From positions 1 through 64,000 of the forward strand of contig PBXZ01000005.1 of assembly GCA_002729415.1 (NCBI GenBank): a stretch of 64,000 nucleotides of DNA, in the 5' to 3' direction. Shown here piece after piece: positions 43,658-51,368 of this stretch (positions are counted from its first letter, which is position 1; each line of letters starts with the position of its first letter). The notes beneath the pieces were generated by a model, which was not told the DNA's origin, did no database searches, and was given only the letters and a program-made list of their open reading frames with translations. The DNA is from UBA9662 sp002729415 (GTDB lineage: Bacteria > Poribacteria > WGA-4E > UBA9662). The position numbers and the translations under genes are program-made.

Positions 43658-43810
43658 TTGGAAAATCTGTAAAGATTGATTGTAATTATTATGATTATTG
43701 TTTTCGTTAAATGTCCTTCAACACATTAAAGTCTTCGTGGAGTAAGCCTTCCGTCAAGAAGTAGATTATCATAGTAAATATTCAAATGAGCTTTGTAGGG
43801 ATGTAGTTTG

Positions 43811-43839
43811 TTGAAGACAATTTCCTATCAACTTATTTT
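43811..43839 (+). promoter_or_regulatory. Possible promoter of the folP operon
   Basis: TTGAAG (43811-43816), 17-bp spacer, TATTTT (43834-43839), about 45 bp before ATG 43886. The -10 matches four of six consensus bases. Confidence 0.4.
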
Positions 43840-43885
43840 CTTCCCAAAATCCTTCCTAACAGGTATTTATTCGATTGCGTAAATC

Positions 43886-44707
43886 ATGGCCCCAAAACAG
43901 GTGGTGTTTGGTAAGCGAACGCTTATCATGGGTATTTTGAATGTAACGCCAGATTCTTTTTCGGATGGCGGTCGTTTTATCTCTCCCCGGCACGCAGTTG
44001 AAAATGCAAAAAAGATGATTGAAGATGGCGCAGATATCATCGACATTGGTGGTGAATCCTCTAGGCCTGGGGCAGACCCCGTTTCGGCCGATGAGGAGTT
44101 GGAACGCGTAATTCCGGTCGTTCAAGGTGTAGCCGATGAAACTAAGGCCATTGTTTCTGTTGATACATGTAAAGCTGTTGTCGCAGATCAAGCACTTCAA
44201 GCGGGAGCTGACATGATCAATGACGTTACTGCACTTCGAGGGGATCCGGAAATTGTACANTTGGTTGCTCAAGCTGATGCCAGCATAATANTGATGCATA
44301 TGCAAGGNGATCCNCGTACGATGCAGCAAAAACCAACTTATACTAATCTTATTGATGAGATTAGTCTGTTTCTGCAGGAAAGTATTGAATTCGCTGAATC
44401 TAACGGAGTGTCNCCGAGGCGGATTATTATTGATCCTGGTATCGGTTTCGGTAAGGCAATCCAAGATAATTTGGAAATTTTGNGNCAACTTAATCAATTC
44501 AGAAAATTAGGTAAACCGATGTTAATTGGAACTTCTCGAAAATCTTTCATCGGTGAGATTCTGGATCTGCCAGTTGAATGCCGCCTTGAAGGGACTGCGG
44601 CCACCGTAGCTTGGTCAATTGCGGGTGGAGTTGATATTGTGCGTGTTCACGATGTAAAGCCAATGAAACGCGTTGCCCAAATGACGGATGCAATTTCTAG
44701 ATATTAA
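43886..44707 (+). CDS. folP: Dihydropteroate synthase
   Basis: Joins p-aminobenzoate to the pterin diphosphate in folate synthesis, and is the sulfonamide target. TIM barrel of 273 aa with MGILNVTPDSFSDGG near 12-26, GGESSRPGA, DVTALRGDPE, DPGIGFGKA and TSRKSFIG, all in the right order. ATG 43886 is the natural start. Ambiguous bases at 44271-44413 touch mostly third positions. It heads a six-gene run that continues with acpS. Confidence 0.95.
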   Translation: MAPKQVVFGKRTLIMGILNVTPDSFSDGGRFISPRHAVENAKKMIEDGADIIDIGGESSRPGADPVSADEELERVIPVVQGVADETKAIVSVDTCKAVVADQALQAGADMINDVTALRGDPEIVXLVAQADASIIXMHMQXDXRTMQQKPTYTNLIDEISLFLQESIEFAESNGVXPRRIIIDPGIGFGKAIQDNLEILXQLNQFRKLGKPMLIGTSRKSFIGEILDLPVECRLEGTAATVAWSIAGGVDIVRVHDVKPMKRVAQMTDAISRY

Positions 44708-44729
44708 TTTCTTTAACAGACAAAATCTG

Positions 44730-45146
44730 ATGCAATCACAATNCCCAATTCGTCATCAAGTTGTTCTCGGCATTGGTATTGATCTAGTCGAAATTGTCCG
44801 CATCAAAAGAGCAATTGAGAGGTGGGGAGCAAGGTTCGAAAAGCGTATTTTTACTGTGCAGGAAATTGATTATTGCAGCCAGACAGAAATTGGCTTTCAG
44901 CGATTTGCCGCCCGCTTCGCGGCAAAGGAAGCGACGTTGAAGGCATTAGGTACAGGATTAGTAGGTGATATGAGGTGGCATGATGTGGAGGTTATGTCTT
45001 ACCCTTCAGGTCAACCGCATCTTCAGCTTAGCGGTAGTGTNGCTAATTGTGCAAACCAAATGGGTGTATCGCAGATGCTTCTTTCTCTATCGCACACGGA
45101 GAACTATGCGATTGCAAACGTTATACTCCTTGGAATAATAGATTGA
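44730..45146 (+). CDS. acpS: Holo-[acyl-carrier-protein] synthase
   Basis: Transfers 4'-phosphopantetheine to ACP. GIGIDLVEIVRIKRAIERWG near the N-terminus holds the metal-binding Asp, and RFAAKEATLKALGTGL is the second conserved block. Length is 138 aa from ATG 44730; an in-frame ATG at 44688 would run into folP. The stop TGA overlaps the next gene's TTG (TTGA at 45143-45146). The N-terminal ten residues before VVLGIGID are slightly longer than usual, so an internal start cannot be excluded. The folP-acpS adjacency is seen in other genomes. Confidence 0.9.
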   Translation: MQSQXPIRHQVVLGIGIDLVEIVRIKRAIERWGARFEKRIFTVQEIDYCSQTEIGFQRFAARFAAKEATLKALGTGLVGDMRWHDVEVMSYPSGQPHLQLSGSXANCANQMGVSQMLLSLSHTENYAIANVILLGIID

Positions 45147-46204
45147 AAATTCAGTTTATCCGTTTNTTTTTTAAGTTTATTTTTCTTTTGTTGGNCATAA
45201 TTGATGTTGTNTTCTCTCAGCAAGTCCAGGTTAACAATAGCCCGCAGTCGAACNCTAGTCTTTTTCTNCGAAAGCTTACCTTAATTGAAACATCTAATTA
45301 TTTGACNCCCGTTAGTTTNAATCATAAACCTNATCTAGTCTATTATAGTGTGCGAAATCCTCGATTAATAGCAACCGTCTTAACTAGAAAGAATAAAACG
45401 GACTATTTCTCTGATGATAAGATTTATTATTTACCTGCGGAAAGATTAGACTTTGTTCGGTTGGTTTCATTAATTAGAGGAAATCGGCTGAGTCTTGATT
45501 TTGGGTTTGACCATGTGGGTCATTTTAGTCGCGTAAATATCGAGGGGAAATCAGTTAATGCTTTTCCGAAAACAGATATGGCGCTTGGCCTACATTACAG
45601 TAAGCAGTTTGACCGAGTGTTAATAGGGGGAGATGCTAGATGGATACGCTCGAAATTGTTGTTAGACCAAAAAGGCCACATTGGNCANGGCTATACATAT
45701 AATTTAGGCGCAATTTATCATTCCAAGCGAAACTTTCTGATGGGTGTGGTGTTGAGAAATATGAGTAATGGCCTATCGTTTGCTGATGACGNTGTTCCTG
45801 ATCGGGTTGAGCGGGATATCCTGATTTTGGGGTTGTATAGTTTTAGGTTCCAAGACTTTAACTGTTCGCTTTTGGTCGATGTTAATCCCCCTTTTAAGGA
45901 TGGGATCCGTGCGAAGGTTCGTAGTGACATCAGTTATAAAACGATCACTTGGCAAGTTGGGTACCGGCAGCATGTCGATAGGCGTACTTACCCATTTGAA
46001 ACCGTTGAATCCAACGAGTTACAAGTCAGTGACAGGATCTGGACAATTGAAGGGATAACTCTGGGGGGGAATGTTAGGTTGGGGGCTACATCAATAAGTA
46101 TTAGTTTTGAGCCTCAAGCGCGTCCGTTAGTACAATCCGATGAGACAATCCGAATTGATCGGGGGGGAGCCGTTTACATGTTTTCCATTCGTCAAAGCCT
46201 CTAA
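45143..46204 (+). CDS. Putative outer-membrane beta-barrel protein
   Basis: 353 aa from TTG 45143, which overlaps the acpS stop. A signal peptide (about 1-24: MKIQFIR, hydrophobic core, FSQQ) is followed by alternating beta strands rich in Gly/Tyr/Arg, e.g. FGFDHVGHFSRVNIEGK, ALGLHYSKQFDRVLIGGDARW and YNLGAIYHSKRNFLMGVVLRNMSNGLSF. The latter resembles PorV/UPF0164-type barrels (GLALKNLGNGISF-like). The C-terminus ends in the strand VYMFSIRQSL. The exact family is uncertain. The gene lies among housekeeping genes, and the operon gives no functional hint beyond co-expression. Confidence 0.6.
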   Translation: MKIQFIRXFFKFIFLLLXIIDVXFSQQVQVNNSPQSNXSLFXRKLTLIETSNYLXPVSXNHKPXLVYYSVRNPRLIATVLTRKNKTDYFSDDKIYYLPAERLDFVRLVSLIRGNRLSLDFGFDHVGHFSRVNIEGKSVNAFPKTDMALGLHYSKQFDRVLIGGDARWIRSKLLLDQKGHIXXGYTYNLGAIYHSKRNFLMGVVLRNMSNGLSFADDXVPDRVERDILILGLYSFRFQDFNCSLLVDVNPPFKDGIRAKVRSDISYKTITWQVGYRQHVDRRTYPFETVESNELQVSDRIWTIEGITLGGNVRLGATSISISFEPQARPLVQSDETIRIDRGGAVYMFSIRQSL

Positions 46205-46205
46205 A

Positions 46206-46805
46206 ATGCTNGATCAATACGAGACGATTGATGGGATTATCGAGTCGAAATTAGTTGTAAAAAAGTCCCGGTTTATTGGACTTGCGACTTCAACGAGAAA
46301 TCTTGAATCGGTTGAAGAATTTTTGGGTTTTGTGCGGATGCAATGNCCTAGTGCAACTCATTATTGCTACGCCTATAAAATTAAACTCGTAAACCAATTA
46401 TTTGAGTATGCGGATGATGCCGGTGAGCCACGGAATAGTGCTGGGCCTCCAATTCTTTCTGTCTTGAAGAATTCAGGGTTGTCGAACATTACTTGCATTG
46501 TAGTTCGTTATTATGGTGGAACTAAACTTGGTGTTGGAGGATTAATTAGAGCATACAGCGAATGTACGCGAAATTGCCTAAGTACTGCTAGTAGAAAGAC
46601 CGAAATTTTGTGTAGCGAATTACAAATTCAGGTAGGATACAGTCAAGTTGGCACTCTGTTTAAACTTTTGGATCGCTTCAATGCAGAGTTAATGGATGTA
46701 AATTACAATAAGGTCATCAATATTAAATTTAAAATGCGACAGCAGAAAGTCCAGCATTTTCAAAGACAATTAGATATCATAAACTTGGTAGCAGAGGAAA
46801 TGTAG
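46206..46805 (+). CDS. YigZ/IMPACT (UPF0029) family protein
   Basis: About 200 aa from ATG 46206, 1 bp after the barrel gene stop. The N-terminal KSRFIGLA, ATHYCYAYKI and FEYADDAGEPRNSAGPPIL are followed by the signature VVRYYGGTKLGVGGLIRAYSE. The C-terminal domain has the UPF0029 EF-G domain V-like fold. The biochemical role in bacteria is unclear; eukaryotic IMPACT regulates GCN2. An in-frame start at 46140 is embedded in the preceding gene and lacks support. The GxP region reads EPRNSAGPP where EPSGTAGxP is usual. Confidence 0.88.
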   Translation: MXDQYETIDGIIESKLVVKKSRFIGLATSTRNLESVEEFLGFVRMQXPSATHYCYAYKIKLVNQLFEYADDAGEPRNSAGPPILSVLKNSGLSNITCIVVRYYGGTKLGVGGLIRAYSECTRNCLSTASRKTEILCSELQIQVGYSQVGTLFKLLDRFNAELMDVNYNKVINIKFKMRQQKVQHFQRQLDIINLVAEEM

Positions 46806-46818
46806 AAAGGGGCAAAGT

Positions 46819-47580
46819 ATGATTAAACAAACAGCTACAGGATGGAGTTTTGTGAGAGGTGATTTCACCACCGAAAAATTTCTTAACACGATTGCCAACA
46901 TTGGTTATGCTGGTGTTGAAATGATTGATACTAATTATTGGAGTTTGGCCTTCGACCTTGGGCTGGTTCTTGCGACAATTGGTGGACATGATTCATTGAC
47001 CGATGGTTTAAACAAACACGAGAACCACGATCGGATAGAGGATGAGATTCTCGCTAATATCGAAGTGGCAGTTACACACAAAATTCCGAATCTTATTTGT
47101 TTTTCGGGGAATCGTTATGATGGGTTAACGGATGAGGAAGGAATCGAGATTACTGCGGAAGGGCTAGGTCGGGTTGCTAAAGCAGCTGAAGAGAATAATG
47201 TTACGCTTGTTCTTGAACTGCTTAATAGCAAGGTAGATCATCCTCAATATCAATGTGATCGAACAGCTTGGGGGGTTGCTGTCTGTCAGGCAGTTAATTC
47301 ATCACACGTTAAGCTACTTTATGATATATACCATATGCAGATTATGGAAGGTGATTTGATTCGCACAGTCAGCCAAAATGTCAATTGTATTGGTCACTTC
47401 CATACTGCAGGGAATCCCGGCCGCAATAATCTCGATGATAATCAGGAGATATACTATCCTCCTATTATAAAGGCGATTGCTGAGAATGGTTATGGTGGTT
47501 ATGTGGGGCATGAATTTATTGCTCAAGGTAATCCAGTTGAAGCCTTACAACAGGCGTACGATCTTTGCCAAATGGATTAA
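46819..47580 (+). CDS. Hydroxypyruvate isomerase-like TIM-barrel sugar isomerase
   Basis: 253-aa xylose-isomerase-like TIM barrel (AP_endonuc_2 family). Probable metal ligands are E in LVLELLNSKVDHP, D in LLYDIYHMQIMEG, the His in GHFHTAGNPGRN and the Glu in YVGHEFIAQG, which matches the order E-D-H-E in hydroxypyruvate isomerases. GAAAGGGG lies just upstream of ATG 46819. Only 14 bp separate it from yigZ. The next gene encodes a GcvH-like protein, so a link between glyoxylate/hydroxypyruvate and one-carbon metabolism is conceivable but unproven. Confidence 0.82.
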   Translation: MIKQTATGWSFVRGDFTTEKFLNTIANIGYAGVEMIDTNYWSLAFDLGLVLATIGGHDSLTDGLNKHENHDRIEDEILANIEVAVTHKIPNLICFSGNRYDGLTDEEGIEITAEGLGRVAKAAEENNVTLVLELLNSKVDHPQYQCDRTAWGVAVCQAVNSSHVKLLYDIYHMQIMEGDLIRTVSQNVNCIGHFHTAGNPGRNNLDDNQEIYYPPIIKAIAENGYGGYVGHEFIAQGNPVEALQQAYDLCQMD

Positions 47581-47617
47581 GTTAGGTGTTTGAAAGTCCT
47601 TTTTAGAGGTGCAGCTG

Positions 47618-48046
47618 TTGAGCGGGATTAAATATACGAAGACGCATGAGTGGATTATAGTAACTGATGAAATTAATTGGATTGCCACGATGGGTATTGC
47701 TGAACGTGTTCAGCTAATCCATGGCGACATCGTGTTTATTGAAATGGCTGTAATAGGCGATGAATTTGAGGCTGAGGAGATAATTGGTCAGATTAACGTG
47801 GTGAGCGGGGAAACAATTCCCATCCATATACCCGTAACTGGTGAAGTTATTGAGATCAATGAGTTGATTGAGGAAAATGTTGATGTTATCAATCATTCTC
47901 CAGAGGGTGATGGTTGGATTCTGAAAATTGCTTTTGAGAGCAGTGTCGAATTTGAATCTTTGATGGATCAGGATGATTATAATATGTATGAGGAAGATAG
48001 CGACTTGGACCCTGAATACTTGGATGATGATGAGTACGACGAATAA
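47618..48046 (+). CDS. GcvH-like protein without the lipoyl lysine
   Basis: H-protein fold of about 142 aa. YTKTHEWI, then IATMGIAERVQLIHGDIVFIEM, then IPVTGEVIEINELIEENVDVINHSPEGDGWILKI match GcvH blocks one by one. The segment that should be ESVKAASDLYSP reads VVSGETIPIHIP and contains no lysine, so lipoylation is impossible there. The C-terminus has a strongly acidic tail (about 20 Asp/Glu in the last 35 residues). TTG 47618 is chosen because AGAGG at 47605-47609 is 8 nt upstream; a GTG at 47609 adds three residues. No glycine-cleavage P or T gene lies in the window. Confidence 0.8.
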   Translation: MSGIKYTKTHEWIIVTDEINWIATMGIAERVQLIHGDIVFIEMAVIGDEFEAEEIIGQINVVSGETIPIHIPVTGEVIEINELIEENVDVINHSPEGDGWILKIAFESSVEFESLMDQDDYNMYEEDSDLDPEYLDDDEYDE

Positions 48047-48056
48047 ACAGAGGTTG

Positions 48057-48989
48057 TTATTGATTTGCTTCTGTTACAAAAATTTGTCGTGTAATCGTAT
48101 GCTTTTTTGCGTTGATGTGTTGTTGGATTCGGTAACCAAGATCGAGAAGGTCAGTGGTTAAATCTCTGATTGCTACAAATGTTGTTTTAGGTGCCAGGTG
48201 TCGTATATTCTGCATAATCTTCCTTTCTAGAGTTTTGTTGGTGGTCAGTGTTATGCCGTAAGGTAGGTCAGTGATTACTGCGTCAAAATTCCCTCTAATC
48301 TGTGTCGCATCAGCTAAGTTAATCTCGCCCTGTAAGTTGTAATGTGCTAAATTTCGTCGTGTCGCTTCAACCATCTTGTTATTGTTGTCGTAACCGGACA
48401 CTTTAATACCCATCAATGCGGCTTCAATCAAAATTGTTCCGGTTCCGCAACATGGGTCTAAGATGTATTCGCCTGGGTTCGCAGTTAGGTTAACAACTGT
48501 GCGGGCTAAGCGTGTTGGGAGAGAGCTTGATGTACTATATGGCCGTTTTTTATGTTGATACCATTTGCCATCTGATTCAGACGAAACTTTGCCGAAATAA
48601 ATTTTTGTTTCTGTTACCAATACCAAGAAATTAATGCTTGGGTGATCGAGATTTGGGTTTCCACCGATGGCTGCGCCCACGTGGCGGGCAATGGATTTGG
48701 AGTCGGTTTTGAGTTTACGCGGCCGCCTTGCGACGGAGACGCGGAAGCCCTCCACGTGTAGTTGCATGTCTTTAATTTTGTTGATGATTTCGGAAATATG
48801 TTCTCCTACAAAAATAATATCAACACACATTTTGACGTAGGCTCCTCGGCTTACGTCAACACGTCTCTCTGAGATGGCAATGCCAAGTGAGTTCGGTATT
48901 GCTCCGACTAGAGCTACCGTTTCCGATTTGATGAGATCACTATTTTGGTCTGGGATAGTGGTTAGGTAAAGGTATCTGGCGAGACACAT
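48057..48989 (-). CDS. Trm11/TrmG10-like RNA guanine-N2 methyltransferase
   Basis: 310-aa SAM-dependent methyltransferase. The N-terminal region (about 1-110) looks like a THUMP-type RNA-binding part. Motif I is LDPCCGTGTILIEAALMG with SGYDNN next. Motif IV is TDLPYG, and the family's C-terminal strand KKHTITRQIFV is present. These features match the archaeal/eukaryal tRNA G10 methylase group and its bacterial relatives. The target RNA is unknown. Start ATG 48989 lacks a strong SD. The gene is on the opposite strand from both neighbours and converges with the folP run, 10 bp apart. Confidence 0.8.
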   Translation of the reverse strand: MCLARYLYLTTIPDQNSDLIKSETVALVGAIPNSLGIAISERRVDVSRGAYVKMCVDIIFVGEHISEIINKIKDMQLHVEGFRVSVARRPRKLKTDSKSIARHVGAAIGGNPNLDHPSINFLVLVTETKIYFGKVSSESDGKWYQHKKRPYSTSSSLPTRLARTVVNLTANPGEYILDPCCGTGTILIEAALMGIKVSGYDNNNKMVEATRRNLAHYNLQGEINLADATQIRGNFDAVITDLPYGITLTTNKTLERKIMQNIRHLAPKTTFVAIRDLTTDLLDLGYRIQQHINAKKHTITRQIFVTEANQ

Positions 48990-49041
48990 CTACGACATGT
49001 TATCATAATCTTGTGTTACTAGTCAAAGGAGGTTTAAAGTT

Positions 49042-49569
49042 ATGCTGATAAGTTCCTCGCTAATCTTTTTTTGCCAGTCTTTGGAAACGGAAGAACTTTT
49101 CCAAAAAGGGAATTCTTTGTTGGAAGAAGGCCATTTACTGGAAGCAATCGACATATACGCTGAAGTTGTTGATGCTGATTCAGGACATATGAATGCCTAT
49201 GCTAATCGTGGGCTTGCTCATTCTTATCTCGAGGATTACGAACAGGCAATTGAGGATTTTACAAAAGCACTGGAGCTTGATCCAACACGAGAAAATCCGG
49301 AGTTACCAACGCTTTTCCTCAACCGAGGATTTGCGTATTCGAATGCAGGTGAAGTTGAGAAAGCATTTGAGGATTACGGTCAAGCCCTCAGAATAAATTC
49401 CACGTTCGCAGAAGCATTTTGTAACCGAGGTATGCTCAACCAGAAACAAAAGCTTATGGAAAGGGCAGTGTCCGATTATCGTATGGCAGTAGATTGTGCC
49501 CCAGAATCTGAAGCTGGTCTGCTGGCGTTTCGATTGCTGTCTGAGTTTGAAGAAAGACAGGAAAACTAA
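49042..49569 (+). CDS. TPR-repeat protein
   Basis: 175 aa with a strong SD (AAAGGAGG) before ATG 49042. About four tetratricopeptide repeats are visible: ELFQKGNSLLEEGHLLEAIDIYAEVV, AYANRGLAHSYLEDYEQAIEDFTKAL, FLNRGFAYSNAGEVEKAFEDYGQAL and AFCNRGMLNQKQKLMERAVSDYRMAV. The first ten residues are moderately hydrophobic (LISSSLIFFC), possibly a weak signal or anchor. No partner is evident. It is divergent from the methyltransferase gene and 41 bp before the ABC-F gene, with which it may be co-transcribed. Confidence 0.8.
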   Translation: MLISSSLIFFCQSLETEELFQKGNSLLEEGHLLEAIDIYAEVVDADSGHMNAYANRGLAHSYLEDYEQAIEDFTKALELDPTRENPELPTLFLNRGFAYSNAGEVEKAFEDYGQALRINSTFAEAFCNRGMLNQKQKLMERAVSDYRMAVDCAPESEAGLLAFRLLSEFEERQEN

Positions 49570-49610
49570 AATTTGGATAGGGATAATAGAACTCTTTTAA
49601 TTAATAACTA

Positions 49611-51368
49611 ATGTCACTGATTCAATTGGAAAATATCAACAAATCGTATGGAAAACAGCAGATTTTAGCTGGTGTTTCCTTGAAAATTAACGATGGTGAC
49701 CGTTTGGGACTTGTTGGCCGAAATGGTTCAGGTAAAACTACACTCGTTAATATTATTGCTGGGCAAGTTTTCGACTTTGAAGGAAAGTTGTATAAAGCGA
49801 AACATGCTGAAATTGCTTACTTTCGGCAAGACGCGCAATTAGATTCGGATACAACGTTGCGTCAGGAGATGCTAAAGGTGTTCCGTGATCTCCGTAGGAT
49901 TGAGGATGAAATCCTACTTATTTGCGAGAAACTGGATACTCAACCGGATAACCGAAATTTGATTGATGAATTGTCATTATTACAGTTGAGACATGAACAG
50001 CTCGGTGGTTATGATTATGAGTATCAGGTTGAAAAAACCTTGTCTGGATTGGGGTTTACTGAATTAGAATTTAATCTACAGGTGGGTCGCCTAAGTGGTG
50101 GGCAGAAAAGTCGGGCTCTACTCGGCAAGTTTCTGTTGCAAAAACCGGATCTTTTGCTACTTGATGAACCGACTAACCATCTTGACATTAATACAATTCA
50201 GTGGTTGGAAAATTTCATCGAGACGGAGTTTAAAGGAGCAGTCCTGACAATTTCTCATGATCGTTATTTCCTCGATCAAGTTTCAGGTAAAGTTATTGAG
50301 TTACGTAGTTGCCAAATCAAGGAGTACCGTGGGAACTATACATTGTATTTGAAAACAAAGGGAATTGAAGATATAGCTCGGCAAAGGTTGTATGACAAGC
50401 AACAACAGCACATCGCGCATCAAGAAGAATTTATCCAAAGGAATATCGCTGGACAACGCTCGCGGGAAGCCAAGGGACGTCAAAAAAAACTGGATCGGCT
50501 CGAACGTGTCGAAAGACCAACGTCTAAATTGCCAGCGATGAAGATTGATTTCGTGACTGAAGTCCGAGGTGGGAATGACATTTTAGAGTGTTTGAATTTG
50601 GGCATCGACTTTGGGGAGAAAACCATATTCACGGGGATCAATGCTGAAGTTTCACGGCAGGATGTTGTTGGTTTAATTGGTCCCAATGGCGTTGGCAAAA
50701 CGACTTTTTTCCGTCTAATATTAGGTGAAATAGAGCCAACTGTGGGGAAATTGAAGCTCGGTAGAAATTTAAAAATTGGTTACTATGATCAGGAAATGAA
50801 AGGGTTAGCCCCTTCAAATACCCTTATAAACGAGATTAGCGAGCTCAAACCGGATTGGTCGCAGGAGGAACTGCGAAATTACTTGGCTCGTTTCCTTTTT
50901 TTGCATGATGATGTTTTTAAAGTAATTGCGCACCTTAGCGCTGGAGAGAAGGCGCGCCTTATATTCTCTAAGCTTTTATTAGAACAACCCAATCTTTTGC
51001 TTCTCGATGAACCAACTAATCATTTGGATATTCCATCAATTGAAGCGCTTGAGGTCGCACTAAATGAGTATTCGGGAACGATATTGGTAATATCACATGA
51101 TCGCCACTTTCTCAACAAGATTGCAAACAAATTTTTGGTTTTTGCAAACGGTAGAGCGACACTTTTTCCGGGAACCTATGCAGAGTATGAAGCACACTCG
51201 GAAAATCATCAAAGATCTGAAACGTCAACATCGATTAAAGGGAAAACAAAGGGGAAAACAAAGAATCGTGGTGGAAATGATACCTTGAAAGAACGTTTGC
51301 TGATTGCCACAGAATCAAAAAAAACAAAACGAAAGAAACGCAAAGCTCCTCAGAGTGTTCTTAGCTAA
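49611..51368 (+). CDS. ABC-F family ATPase, ribosome-associated
   Basis: 585 aa with two ABC cassettes and no membrane part, as in EttA/Uup/YheS proteins that act at the ribosomal E site. Cassette 1: Walker A GRNGSGKTT, signature LSGGQKSR, LLLDEPTNHLD. Between them the P-site tRNA-interaction linker is rich in Arg/Lys/Gln. Cassette 2: GPNGVGKTT, signature LSAGEKAR, LLLDEPTNHLD. A lysine-rich C-terminal tail (about 545-585) may bind rRNA. The 3' end overlaps convergent glnD by 8 bp. The subfamily is not resolved. Confidence 0.93.
   Translation: MSLIQLENINKSYGKQQILAGVSLKINDGDRLGLVGRNGSGKTTLVNIIAGQVFDFEGKLYKAKHAEIAYFRQDAQLDSDTTLRQEMLKVFRDLRRIEDEILLICEKLDTQPDNRNLIDELSLLQLRHEQLGGYDYEYQVEKTLSGLGFTELEFNLQVGRLSGGQKSRALLGKFLLQKPDLLLLDEPTNHLDINTIQWLENFIETEFKGAVLTISHDRYFLDQVSGKVIELRSCQIKEYRGNYTLYLKTKGIEDIARQRLYDKQQQHIAHQEEFIQRNIAGQRSREAKGRQKKLDRLERVERPTSKLPAMKIDFVTEVRGGNDILECLNLGIDFGEKTIFTGINAEVSRQDVVGLIGPNGVGKTTFFRLILGEIEPTVGKLKLGRNLKIGYYDQEMKGLAPSNTLINEISELKPDWSQEELRNYLARFLFLHDDVFKVIAHLSAGEKARLIFSKLLLEQPNLLLLDEPTNHLDIPSIEALEVALNEYSGTILVISHDRHFLNKIANKFLVFANGRATLFPGTYAEYEAHSENHQRSETSTSIKGKTKGKTKNRGGNDTLKERLLIATESKKTKRKKRKAPQSVLS

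Noticed and set aside
43856..44497. 213-aa minus-strand ORF over folP
   Set aside because: Antisense shadow of folP, with low-complexity composition and no recognisable domain.
44688..44729. Longer acpS start within folP
   Set aside because: It adds 14 residues not found in AcpS proteins and has no SD; ATG 44730 is kept.
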